Shown piece by piece: positions 17,444 to 26,785 of a stretch of DNA of 64,000 nucleotides (positions within the stretch are counted from its first letter, which is position 1; the number at the start of each line of letters is the position of its first letter). Source of the DNA: Spirochaetota bacterium (lineage in GTDB: Bacteria; Spirochaetota; JAAYUW01; JAOAHJ01); the NCBI GenBank assembly GCA_026415295.1, contig JAOAHJ010000039.1, positions 62,001 through 126,000 of the forward strand. The letters run 5' to 3'. Made by a program: the position numbers and the translations under genes. The notes beneath the pieces are model-generated. The model saw only the letters and a program-made list of their open reading frames with translations, had not been told where the DNA came from and did not search any database.

Positions 17444-18595
17444 TTAAAATTCCATGTATTTTGATTTCGTTAAAATTTCATATCCATCATCAGTTACTAA
17501 AACATCATCTTCCAATCTACAACCACCAAACCTTTCTTCATAAATTCCAGGTTCAATAGTAAATATCATCCCTTTTTCTAATACTTCAGGTTTCCATAAT
17601 TTTGCTAAATTTTCATCAGTTGGTTTGCTATTTATCCTTGGATACTCATGAACTTCAAGACCAATTCCATGACCTAAAGAATGGGGCATAGTATAACCAT
17701 TTTCTTTAATTATACTAATAGCAATATCTGAAATTTCAGAACTTAACTTACCAGGTTTTATTGCTTTTATTGCTTCATCATGAGCTTTTTGAACTACTTT
17801 AACAACATTTTTTTCTTCTTCCGAAAGATCCCCAAATGAGAAAGGAATTGTTACATCTGTGCAATACCCATTATAAAGAATCCCAAAATCAATTAAAGCA
17901 AGCCCCCTTAAAGTTAAATCTTCATTTGAACTTGGTGGATACGCATGAATTCCCCATGATCTTTTTGAATTAGCTATAAGATATTCAAAACTTTCTTTCT
18001 GAGCTCCAAGTTTTCTAGCTTCCTTTATAACATAAAAAGCAAGATCATTTTCTGTAAGTCCTTCTTTTTTAGCTACTTTCTCTTTAATAAAAGCATAAAT
18101 CTTTTCAATTAGATCATTTGTAATAGATGCTGCTTCTTTAATTATTTTAATCTCTTTTTCACTTTTAACCATTCTTATTCTATTTATAAGATCAAAAACA
18201 GAATCTTTTTCTTTATATATAAAATTAAATCCTGTATATTTTTTTAAATTATCAATATGAAAAACTGAAGTTTCAGAAGAAACCTCAAAAATTGGACTAT
18301 TAGAAAGATTTTCTTCATAAGAAATCTTTTTCAAAAGTTCATATATAGATATCTGATCCATCGTGTATATATAATCTACCTCTGCTTCTTTTTTTGCTAA
18401 AATTATATCCCAACACCATAAATATGTTTTACCATTTTTAGTTATTATTAGACTTGCATCCATTGGATGACCAGAAATATATTTTAAAGATACATCTCTT
18501 TTTCTCTCAGAATCAGATATTAAAAGGCCATCTAAATTATTTTTATCTAAATAATCTATAATTTTATTAAAATTATCTTTAGTTATTATTCTCAT
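17444..18595 (-). CDS. M24 family Xaa-Pro aminopeptidase
   Basis: A 383-residue two-domain metallopeptidase with a creatinase-like N-domain and a C-terminal pita-bread fold. The five metal ligands are visible in order: Asp in ALIDFG, Asp in GYCTDVT, His in SLGHGIG, Glu in FTIEPG and Glu in GCRLEDD. This fits aminopeptidase P / Xaa-Pro dipeptidase-like enzymes that release N-terminal residues before proline. AAGGAG precedes ATG 18595. It is first in a run with coaE and cheX, 116 bases after asnA. Confidence 0.92.
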   Translation of the reverse strand: MRIITKDNFNKIIDYLDKNNLDGLLISDSERKRDVSLKYISGHPMDASLIITKNGKTYLWCWDIILAKKEAEVDYIYTMDQISIYELLKKISYEENLSNSPIFEVSSETSVFHIDNLKKYTGFNFIYKEKDSVFDLINRIRMVKSEKEIKIIKEAASITNDLIEKIYAFIKEKVAKKEGLTENDLAFYVIKEARKLGAQKESFEYLIANSKRSWGIHAYPPSSNEDLTLRGLALIDFGILYNGYCTDVTIPFSFGDLSEEEKNVVKVVQKAHDEAIKAIKPGKLSSEISDIAISIIKENGYTMPHSLGHGIGLEVHEYPRINSKPTDENLAKLWKPEVLEKGMIFTIEPGIYEERFGGCRLEDDVLVTDDGYEILTKSKYMEF

Positions 18596-18711
18596 ATTTG
18601 CTCCTTAATAAATATATTATTAATTATAATTTATTAATTAATTACAATTTATTGATTTGAATTTATTACTATTTTAATTTTTTATTAAATTAATATATAT
18701 ATAAAATAAAT

Positions 18712-19755
18712 TTATAATATATAAATATTATTTTTATAACAAATTTCTTTCATTTTTTTTGGCCAAACTCCTACTTGAACCTCCCCAATATGGGCTTTTC
18801 TTAAAAAGAACATACATAATCTTGATTGGCCAATTCCACCCCCTATTGAAAAAGGAAGTTTTTCTTCAAAAATAAGTTTATGAAAATAAAGTTCTTTTTT
18901 CCATTCCTCACCCTTTATTTTAAGTTGTTTTTCCAAAGAGTATTTATCAACTCTAATTCCCATTGATGATATTTCAAATGGGATTCTTAAAATATCATTC
19001 CAAACTATTATATCACAGTTTAATCCAATATAACCATCTTCATTTTGAGTAGACCAATCATCATAATCTGCAGCCCTCCCATCATGAGGCTCACCATTTG
19101 AAAGCTTATTACCAATTCCTATAATACAAACAGCTTTGTATTTTTCAGTTATCCTTTTTTCTCTTTCTTTTGGAGGTAAATCAGGATACATTCTTAGCAA
19201 TTCTTCAGAATGGATAAAGTAAATTTCGTCTGGTAAAATAGGTTTTATTTCAGGATAAAATTCATAAATATAAAACTCAGTTCTTGGAAGAATAGAATAT
19301 ATTTTTTTTACTATCTCCTTCAAGAACTTTATATTTCTGTCTTCTTTGTTAATAGTCATTTCCCAATCCCACTGATCAACATAAATAGAATGTATATTAT
19401 CTGGTATTTCATCAGGTCTTATAGCATTCATATCAGTATAAAGCCCATTATAAGCTTCAATTTGAAGTTCCCAAAGTTTTAATCTCTTCCATTTTGCAAG
19501 AGATTGAACAATTTCAACTTCTCCATCATCAGAAGATAAATTTTTAATTTTAAATGAAACTGGTTTCTCAATTCCATTTAGATCATCATTTATACCAAGT
19601 CCACTTTGAACAAAAAGGGGAGCTGTTACTCTTCTTAGCTTTAATTCTGATGCAAGGTTAATTTGAAAAAAGTCTTTTATAAGTTTTATTGCATTTTCAG
19701 TTTGTCTAACACTTAAAATTGGATTATAATTTTTTGGTATAATTAAATTTTCCAT
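18712..19755 (-). CDS. asnA: Aspartate-ammonia ligase (ammonia-dependent asparagine synthetase)
   Basis: A 347-residue AsnA making asparagine from aspartate, ammonia and ATP, a class II tRNA-synthetase-like fold. Long signatures match the E. coli enzyme: SLAKWKR, RPDE, YVDQWDWE, DYDDWST, SSMGIRVD and IGGGIGQSRL. ATG 19755 is favoured because GGAAGG lies just upstream; a TTG at 19767 would place that site inside the gene. AsnA is patchy and common in spirochaetes and other host-associated or anaerobic lineages. Confidence 0.96.
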   Translation of the reverse strand: MENLIIPKNYNPILSVRQTENAIKLIKDFFQINLASELKLRRVTAPLFVQSGLGINDDLNGIEKPVSFKIKNLSSDDGEVEIVQSLAKWKRLKLWELQIEAYNGLYTDMNAIRPDEIPDNIHSIYVDQWDWEMTINKEDRNIKFLKEIVKKIYSILPRTEFYIYEFYPEIKPILPDEIYFIHSEELLRMYPDLPPKEREKRITEKYKAVCIIGIGNKLSNGEPHDGRAADYDDWSTQNEDGYIGLNCDIIVWNDILRIPFEISSMGIRVDKYSLEKQLKIKGEEWKKELYFHKLIFEEKLPFSIGGGIGQSRLCMFFLRKAHIGEVQVGVWPKKMKEICYKNNIYIL

Positions 19756-19888
19756 TTTTCCTTCCAAAAAATGAATTTTTATATTTTTAATATTATTTTA
19801 TTAAAAATGTTTATTAATATTTTTTAGTTAACTAAAACTAATTTATCTTTTATTATTTATTTTTCAATAATTATTAAAGCTAAATTAC

Positions 19889-19905
19889 TTCAAATTTAAT
19901 TTGAA
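19889..19905. repeat. Perfect 17-base A/T inverted repeat
   Basis: TTCAAATT-T-AATTTGAA followed by A and seven T on the plus strand. It lies in the divergent gap between asnA and the kinase/GGDEF gene. It could be an operator or chance in such AT-rich DNA; no plus-strand gene upstream needs a terminator here. Confidence 0.3.
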
Positions 19906-20012
19906 ATTTTTTTACGAAATGATAAATTATTTTTATAATATTTTTTTAATATTATTATTTTATTTAACTAAATTAATTAAGATAATTTAATTATTAATAA
20001 AACAAGTTATTT

Positions 20013-23000
20013 ATGAAACTTATAAATAAAAGATATGAAATAATTGAACTCATTGGTGAAGGTGAGTTCGGGGCTATCTATAAAGTAAAAGACATTTATA
20101 GCAAAAACCCGGAAATAAAAGCATTAAAATTATATAATTTTGATAAAAATCGAGATATTGCAATAATTAATTTTAAATTCGAATTTATTTTTCTTAAATT
20201 TTTTCCATTACCTTTTGTACCTGAAGTTTATGATTTTAATAAAGTAAAAAATATAGATGGAAATGAAATATCTACAAATTATTATTTTTATACAATGGAA
20301 TATATTAAAAGCCTAACTTTTGAGGATTTTGTAAAAAAATATAATGAAAATACTCCTCAATATAAACAAATTAAACTTAAAATAGATTCAATCCTTCAAT
20401 ATTTACACAAAATAGGTTTATACCATGGGGATTTTAGTTTTAAAAATATTTTAATTAAAATTGATAATAATAGTTATCTACCTTTTTTTATAGATCTTGA
20501 AGAAAAATCTAATATATTATTAGATATTGAAAGGTATAAAGAATATTTCAAACAAGATTTTAATCCACCCCCTACTGACTATGAAATATTAAAACATTAT
20601 AAATTAGAAAAATTTATTAATTTATTTTTTACACATAATGTTAAATCAACTATTATTAATCTTTTTGAAAAAATTAAAAGCAAAAATAAAATAAAGATTA
20701 TAAATTTTTATAAAACAAATTATGAATGTTTTGATTTAATTAAAGGTTTCATATTTTCAATATCTCAAATTTATGAATTTATTTTTTTAGAAATAGACTT
20801 AAATGAAACTTATGAAAACAACTTAATATATTTATCAACTCAATTGAAAAAAGAAAATTATAATAGTAATATAATCAATAAAATATCTGAATTTTTAAAC
20901 AATAATATTCAAAAAGGATTTCAAAACTATTATATTTTCTTTACATCAATTTTGCAAGAAATATCTTTTTATAATAAAACCATTATTTATTTAAAAAACT
21001 ATGATTTAATAGATTTAGAAAAAGTCCAATTTGTAGATAAAATTTTAAACAATATAGAATCAAATAATTTAACAATTTTATTTAATTCATATAAATTTAA
21101 CGAAAATAATTATGAAAACATTTTATTATTTTTACCAGATAAAAATATTAATTTTGATCAAATTAAAAAAGAAATACTAACAAAATTAAATCAAATATTT
21201 TTAATAGAAAACAAATTAGATATATCTATCGATATTAATAAAATAATTCATTTTTTAAAAAACTTTGAAAATTATTTTGAAACATTAAAAAGTTCTCAAA
21301 AGATAGATTTATTTAAAGATATTAAAGACTTAGAATTAGAAAAATTTATTAAAGAAAAAAATTTTATAAATTTTTTAATTTTATTATTCAACTTAGATTC
21401 TCCATTCAATTACGAAGATATTATAAATTTTTGTTCAACAAATTTAAACATACAAAAAAATATTAGTGAAGCATATTTAAATTTATTATTAAACAAAGAG
21501 TTCATATATTTTCTTGAATATAATAAAATTCTTATAAACAAAAATAAAATAAAAATATTTATTAAAGATTATATTTATAAGGATAAAGAATTTATATTCT
21601 TTTTAATTAGCAAAATAATAGAAACATATTATAACAATTTAACTGAATTAGATATTTCAGAATATATTTATCTTTCTTATCTTTATTTATTAATCAAAGA
21701 TTTTAAAAAATCTATACAAACATTATATGAAAAAGTCTTTTTAAATATTAAATTTTATCAAAATAGGTATAATGAAAAGCTTAGTTATTTTACAGAATAC
21801 TTTAATATTAATTTAAATTTAATAGAAAAAAATTATGATAATGAAATTAATTTATTTAAATCAGAAGAAGAAAAAAACCTTTTTATATATATTATAATTC
21901 TTTCAATATATACATCTACAAGTTTAACTTTTGAAGAAAAAGAAAGAATACTAATTAAAATAAAATCAGACAATAAGATTATAAATTTTTCAAAAATTTT
22001 TGTATTAGGCAAACTTTATTTAATTAATTTAAATCCAGAAAAACTTGATAATGTATTTTCTCAATTAGAAAAAATAAAGGAGCAATTAAACCAGAATGAA
22101 ATAATATTTTATTACACCTTTATTAATGAATATTTTTATCATAAATCCGATTTTTCAAATCTAAAAAAATCAATAAATGAAGTAATTGAAAAATTCGAAA
22201 CAGAAAACGATTATGAAAATGAAAATATACCATATCTATTATGTCTATCTTATATTAACTATGGTGAATATTTTTTTAACAATAAAGATCTAGAAGCTTA
22301 CTATTTTTATAATACAAAAGCAAAAAATCTTTCTGAAAAATACAAATTTTATGATCTTTTAATTGTGACATATACAAATTTAGGTATCTACTTTTACTAT
22401 CAAAAAAACGATCCAAATAAGTTAAAAGAATTTTTTAATAAAGCATACATTCTAGCTGAAAAATTTAACATACCTAATCTTATAGCTAGAACAAATAACA
22501 ATATAGCAGCTATCTCTGATGATATTCAAGAAAAAAAATCACACTATCTTAAAGCTTTAAACTATGCTTCATATATCGAAGATAGAAAGATAGTACTGGT
22601 TTTATTGTACAATTTAAGCAAATACCTTTCACCTGGTAAAATGGAAAAATTACTTAAAAAATTCAATAAATATATATTTACCTTTAAAGAACTTGATATA
22701 GTTACTAATGAAAATTTTTTATTATCTACTATAGCTTCATATTATACCCTTTTTAGATTAGGATATGAAAATGAATTAAAGAAATATTATGATAAACTTT
22801 TAGAACTTGAAGAACCTTTTTCAAAAAATGAAAAAAATAAAAACCTTTTTTTGATAATAAAAGCTTTATATGAGTTAAAATTCCTTTATAAAGAAGAAAA
22901 AACAGTAAAAACTAAAGATTTTAATTCTACAATTAACAATAAAATTTTATTATTAAAAAATTGCATTCAAAATACATTTTCATACAATTATCAAGATATT

Positions 23001-24536
23001 TTTTACTTTGTTTTAACTTTTTTGTATAACCAAAATACAAAAGATAATTTTAGTAATTATTTTAATGAAATACTTTATGGAATAAAAGAGTTTTATAAAA
23101 CTAAAGACAAGCTGAAAGAAGATACTCTTAATATAATTAACAATATTTTTCAAAATTTAAATAATATAGACTATCTTAAAAACTTTGAATTAACAGAATT
23201 AAATAAAATTACAAAACTCGATATTCCTATCTTAGATTATTTAGCTTTAATATTAAAAAGTATAATCTATTATTTAAAAAATATGGATATTTACTTAAGA
23301 TACTTATCTTCAGCTTTATTTATATATCAAAAACAAAAGCACTACTATAAAAAAGAAGATATTATAAGTAAAACATCATGGGGTTTTTTTTATCAATTAT
23401 TAGAGAAATTTTTTAATGTAAAGATTGGAAAATTAAAAGAGAGAAAATCTTTTATAACTAATATCGATAATATTAACAATAATATTACAAAGGAAAATAT
23501 AATAATACAAAAAAATTTTATAAAACTAAATTTCAATAAGTTAGAAAATGAAATTATAAATTGTATATCTCTTGAACTTATATCTGGCTTAAAGGAATTT
23601 TCGAAAATAATAATTGAAAAATTTTATTTTGATAGGGCAATATTTTATAATTTTGATATAAAAGATAATATAGATCAAAATAAAAAATTAAAAAAAGAGT
23701 TTGTATTGTATTTTGATGAAAATCTTTATGGTTCTTCAGAACCTACATATATTTCAGAAGATGAGATTTTAAATATTAATACAATTGTTTTAAAAAAATT
23801 TAATATAAATGAAGATGAGGGTATTAATTCAACCTTAATAATCCCAATATTTGATCCAACAAAAATAAAAAATATCTTTATTACTAAAAATTCCAGAAAA
23901 AATTATTCTAACTACAATCTTCATTATCTCTATGGCTATCTATACTTCGATAAAAAAAATAATATTAAAAATAAAATAGATTATAATCTATTAAAAAATA
24001 TTCAAATCCTACTTTCTCTATTTTACTTTCAAAAAATTGAAGAAGAAAAATACCTTAAAGATTTTTTAACAAAATTTTACTTAAGAGACATATTTTATAA
24101 AAAAATTAGTAATTTTTTATATGATGAAAGAAACAAGAATATCCCTATAACTTTCCTTTATATAGATATAGATCATTTTAAAAAAGTAAATGATACATTT
24201 GGACATCAAAAAGGAGATGAGATTCTTACTAATGTTGCAAATATTATAAGAGAAAATGTACGCAGAGATGATTTAACATGTAGATTTGGAGGGGAAGAAC
24301 TTATTATTGCTTTGTTCAACTCAAAAAAAGATGATGGAATAAATATTGCAGAAAAAATAAGAATGAAAGTTCAGGATGCAAAGCTTTTAGGAGATAAGAT
24401 GAACCTAACTATAAGTATTGGAATATCAAACTATCCTGAAGATAGTAGATGGATAGAAGAACTTATTAATATTGCAGATAAAAATCTATATAAAGCTAAG
24501 GAATCTGGAAGAAACAAAGTTGTTTATAATATTTAA
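20013..24536 (+). CDS. Ser/Thr kinase-like, helical/TPR, GAF-like and GGDEF signalling protein
   Basis: A 1507-residue cytoplasmic sensor. Residues 1 to about 200 resemble a Hanks-type kinase: G-loop GEGEFGAIY (15-23), K39, HGDFSFKN (138-145) and DLE at 161-163 where DFG is usual, so activity is uncertain. About 200-1150 is helical with TPR-like repeats (clearest about 740-900); I find no Walker A, unlike the AAA-type ATPase in many such proteins. About 1190-1345 is GAF-like. Residues 1350-1507 are a GGDEF domain with GGEEL (1426-1430) and an RxxD inhibition site (RRDD), so diguanylate cyclase activity is likely. No ribosome site precedes the ATG. Stimulus unknown. Confidence 0.85.
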   Translation: MKLINKRYEIIELIGEGEFGAIYKVKDIYSKNPEIKALKLYNFDKNRDIAIINFKFEFIFLKFFPLPFVPEVYDFNKVKNIDGNEISTNYYFYTMEYIKSLTFEDFVKKYNENTPQYKQIKLKIDSILQYLHKIGLYHGDFSFKNILIKIDNNSYLPFFIDLEEKSNILLDIERYKEYFKQDFNPPPTDYEILKHYKLEKFINLFFTHNVKSTIINLFEKIKSKNKIKIINFYKTNYECFDLIKGFIFSISQIYEFIFLEIDLNETYENNLIYLSTQLKKENYNSNIINKISEFLNNNIQKGFQNYYIFFTSILQEISFYNKTIIYLKNYDLIDLEKVQFVDKILNNIESNNLTILFNSYKFNENNYENILLFLPDKNINFDQIKKEILTKLNQIFLIENKLDISIDINKIIHFLKNFENYFETLKSSQKIDLFKDIKDLELEKFIKEKNFINFLILLFNLDSPFNYEDIINFCSTNLNIQKNISEAYLNLLLNKEFIYFLEYNKILINKNKIKIFIKDYIYKDKEFIFFLISKIIETYYNNLTELDISEYIYLSYLYLLIKDFKKSIQTLYEKVFLNIKFYQNRYNEKLSYFTEYFNINLNLIEKNYDNEINLFKSEEEKNLFIYIIILSIYTSTSLTFEEKERILIKIKSDNKIINFSKIFVLGKLYLINLNPEKLDNVFSQLEKIKEQLNQNEIIFYYTFINEYFYHKSDFSNLKKSINEVIEKFETENDYENENIPYLLCLSYINYGEYFFNNKDLEAYYFYNTKAKNLSEKYKFYDLLIVTYTNLGIYFYYQKNDPNKLKEFFNKAYILAEKFNIPNLIARTNNNIAAISDDIQEKKSHYLKALNYASYIEDRKIVLVLLYNLSKYLSPGKMEKLLKKFNKYIFTFKELDIVTNENFLLSTIASYYTLFRLGYENELKKYYDKLLELEEPFSKNEKNKNLFLIIKALYELKFLYKEEKTVKTKDFNSTINNKILLLKNCIQNTFSYNYQDIFYFVLTFLYNQNTKDNFSNYFNEILYGIKEFYKTKDKLKEDTLNIINNIFQNLNNIDYLKNFELTELNKITKLDIPILDYLALILKSIIYYLKNMDIYLRYLSSALFIYQKQKHYYKKEDIISKTSWGFFYQLLEKFFNVKIGKLKERKSFITNIDNINNNITKENIIIQKNFIKLNFNKLENEIINCISLELISGLKEFSKIIIEKFYFDRAIFYNFDIKDNIDQNKKLKKEFVLYFDENLYGSSEPTYISEDEILNINTIVLKKFNINEDEGINSTLIIPIFDPTKIKNIFITKNSRKNYSNYNLHYLYGYLYFDKKNNIKNKIDYNLLKNIQILLSLFYFQKIEEEKYLKDFLTKFYLRDIFYKKISNFLYDERNKNIPITFLYIDIDHFKKVNDTFGHQKGDEILTNVANIIRENVRRDDLTCRFGGEELIIALFNSKKDDGINIAEKIRMKVQDAKLLGDKMNLTISIGISNYPEDSRWIEELINIADKNLYKAKESGRNKVVYNI

Positions 24537-24604
24537 CAGTTTTTATCAATAAAATTCTTTCTAAAAAATTTTTATTCTTTTATTTTGTTTTTAATCTTTT
24601 TAAT

Positions 24605-24632
24605 TTGAAAATTAAAAAACATATATTATAAA
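24605..24632 (+). promoter_or_regulatory. Predicted promoter of the Lol-type ABC operon
   Basis: TTGAAA (24605-24610), a 16-base spacer and TATAAA (24627-24632), about 90 bases ahead of the first ATG. The predicted start of transcription falls at the edge of the palindromic operator. Confidence 0.5.
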
Positions 24633-24638
24633 TTATTA

Positions 24639-24654
24639 TAGACCATTTGGTCTA
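24639..24654. promoter_or_regulatory. Palindromic operator, probably for the operon's own TetR regulator
   Basis: TAGACCA-TT-TGGTCTA is a perfect 16-base palindrome six bases past the predicted -10, over the transcription start. The TAGACC-N4-GGTCTA pattern is a known TetR-family operator type (the NemR box, for example). The operon it precedes ends with a TetR gene. A hairpin terminator is the alternative, since ATTTTTG follows, but nothing obvious upstream needs one so far from the GGDEF stop. Confidence 0.6.
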
Positions 24655-24720
24655 ATTTTTGTTTAAAAACATTTTTTTTATTATTTAACATAATTAAACA
24701 ATTACTTTGAGGAGTAAGAC

Positions 24721-25395
24721 ATGGATTTTATTAAAGTTTTAAATTTATCAAAAACTTATAAAACTGGTTCTCAAGAAGTCAAAGCCCTAAGAAATATTAA
24801 CCTTGATATAAATAAAGGAGATTTTATTAGTATAGTTGGGCCTTCTGGTTCAGGTAAAACAACTTTATTAAATTTACTTGGATGTATAGATATACCTGAT
24901 TCAGGAAAATACTATTTTTTAGACAATGAATTAACTTCATTTAATAAAGAAAAACTGACTCTTTTAAGAAGAGAAAAATTTGGGTTTATTTTTCAGAATT
25001 TTAACCTTATTAAGGTTTTAAATGTTTTTGAAAATGTTGCTATAACTCTTGAATTATTAAACTTAAAGAAACATGAAATCGAAGAAAAAGTTCATAATAT
25101 TCTTAAAGAAACAAAATTATCTGGTCTTGAAAACAGGCTTCCAAATGAACTTTCAGGTGGCCAACAACAAAGAGTAGCTATTGCTAGAGCACTTGTTAAG
25201 AACCCTGTGGTTGTATTTGCTGATGAGCCAACCGCAAACCTTGATCATAAAACTGGAGCAGAAATAGTAACACTTATGAAAGAACTAAATGAAAAATACG
25301 GTACAACATTTATTTTCTCAACTCATGATTCTAAAATAATGGAATTGGCAAAGAAGATAATTTATCTTGAAGATGGAGAAATAATTAAAAACTAA
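24721..25395 (+). CDS. LolD/MacB-type ABC transporter ATP-binding protein
   Basis: A 224-residue ATPase with Walker A GPSGSGKTT, Q-loop FQNFN, signature LSGGQQQRVAIARAL, Walker B VVFADEPTANLD and H-loop STHD. The ADEPTANLD form and short length place it in the LolD/MacB/FtsE group, which powers mechanotransmission rather than simple import. It opens an operon with two FtsX-like permeases, a LolA-like protein, a beta-barrel candidate and a TetR regulator. The ribosome site is GAGGAG. Confidence 0.93.
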   Translation: MDFIKVLNLSKTYKTGSQEVKALRNINLDINKGDFISIVGPSGSGKTTLLNLLGCIDIPDSGKYYFLDNELTSFNKEKLTLLRREKFGFIFQNFNLIKVLNVFENVAITLELLNLKKHEIEEKVHNILKETKLSGLENRLPNELSGGQQQRVAIARALVKNPVVVFADEPTANLDHKTGAEIVTLMKELNEKYGTTFIFSTHDSKIMELAKKIIYLEDGEIIKN

Positions 25396-25456
25396 ATTAT
25401 AAAATTAAAATAATATTTTAATTTTATTATTAAGTTAGTTATCAAAGAGGTAAATT

Positions 25457-26743
25457 ATGAAAAAAAATGTCGGAAAAACAGAAGAAAAAGTAAGCATTTC
25501 TAAAATATTCTTAGTTAAATTTGCTTTTAAAAATATATTGCAATATAAACAGAGAACAATTTTAACTTTTCTTGTATTAACTTTTGGAATAACTTTTTAT
25601 ATTTTAATGGATGGACTTATGACAGGTTTTGAGCATGATACTGTTAAACTTCTTATAAGTCTACAAACTGGAAATATTAAAATTTTAAGCAAAGATTTTA
25701 ATGAAGAAGAAGTTTTTAAAATATTTAAGATAGAAAATTATAATGATATAATTGAATATTTAAGCAAACAAAATTTTGTTGAAGGTATAACAAAAAGAAT
25801 AAGATTCTTTGGATTAATAGAGTCTAAAACTATTTCAACTCAAGTAATTGTTTTAGGAATCAATTTTAACGATGATAATAAAGTTTTCGATTTCATTAAA
25901 TATATATACAAAAACTATGATATCCAAAAAAATCCAATTTATCAAACTATTCCCAAAATATATCTTGGGAAAAACATTATTAATGAACTGGAATTAAAAG
26001 AAGGTGATCCTGTAATTTTAACAACAAAAACATCAGATGGAATGTTTAACTCTGAAGAATTTATTCTTGCAGGATATATAGATTCTCCAGATATTTCTAT
26101 AAATACTAATTTTGTTGTTATTGATTATTTAGAAGCTCAAAACCTAGTACAAATAGATTCTCCAACTGAAATTTGCATAAAAACTGACAATTTTAAAAAA
26201 GATAAATTATATATCAAAAACCTTAGCAAATATTTAAAAGATTCTTTTGTCACATATTGGGCAGAAGAAGGAAGAGATATACTTGAATTAACTAAAACAA
26301 AATCAAAATTTACAAATATTTTTATTTTTTTTATAATTATTATTGCTATTATTGGAATTGTAAATACTATGACTTTATCTGTTTATCAAAAGATAACTGA
26401 GATAGGAACTTTAAAAGCAATTGGTTTTAATGAAAAAGAAATAAGTTATCTTTTTACATTTGAGAGTTTATTAATAGCTTCTCTTGGGACTCTATCAGGG
26501 ATTTTCTTTGGACTTATTCTTAATTATTTCCCTTACAAATATGGAATGGATCTTTCCAAAATGATGGACGTTAATACTCTTGGTTCTTTCAATACTCAAA
26601 GCATAATTTATTCAAGCTATAATATTAAAAATATATTTATATCATTTTTTCTTGGGATCTTTTTTTCTTATATTTCAACAAAATCTATAGTTAAAAAAGC
26701 ATCAAAGTTAGAACCTGCTGTTGCTTTAAGAAAAATACAATAA
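25457..26743 (+). CDS. LolC/LolE-type FtsX-like permease 1
   Basis: A 428-residue membrane protein with one N-terminal TM helix (about 30-52), a periplasmic domain of some 220 residues and three C-terminal helices, the layout of LolC/LolE/MacB permeases. The conserved coupling segment EIGTLKAIGF lies just after TM2. Together with the ATPase it should move lipoproteins or another amphiphile from the outer face of the inner membrane. The ribosome site is AGAGG. It is a paralogue of the next gene, with the same length and layout. Confidence 0.9.
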   Translation: MKKNVGKTEEKVSISKIFLVKFAFKNILQYKQRTILTFLVLTFGITFYILMDGLMTGFEHDTVKLLISLQTGNIKILSKDFNEEEVFKIFKIENYNDIIEYLSKQNFVEGITKRIRFFGLIESKTISTQVIVLGINFNDDNKVFDFIKYIYKNYDIQKNPIYQTIPKIYLGKNIINELELKEGDPVILTTKTSDGMFNSEEFILAGYIDSPDISINTNFVVIDYLEAQNLVQIDSPTEICIKTDNFKKDKLYIKNLSKYLKDSFVTYWAEEGRDILELTKTKSKFTNIFIFFIIIIAIIGIVNTMTLSVYQKITEIGTLKAIGFNEKEISYLFTFESLLIASLGTLSGIFFGLILNYFPYKYGMDLSKMMDVNTLGSFNTQSIIYSSYNIKNIFISFFLGIFFSYISTKSIVKKASKLEPAVALRKIQ

Positions 26744-26785
26744 CAATATTAAAATTATATTTTAATAAACTATTTGGAGATTGAT

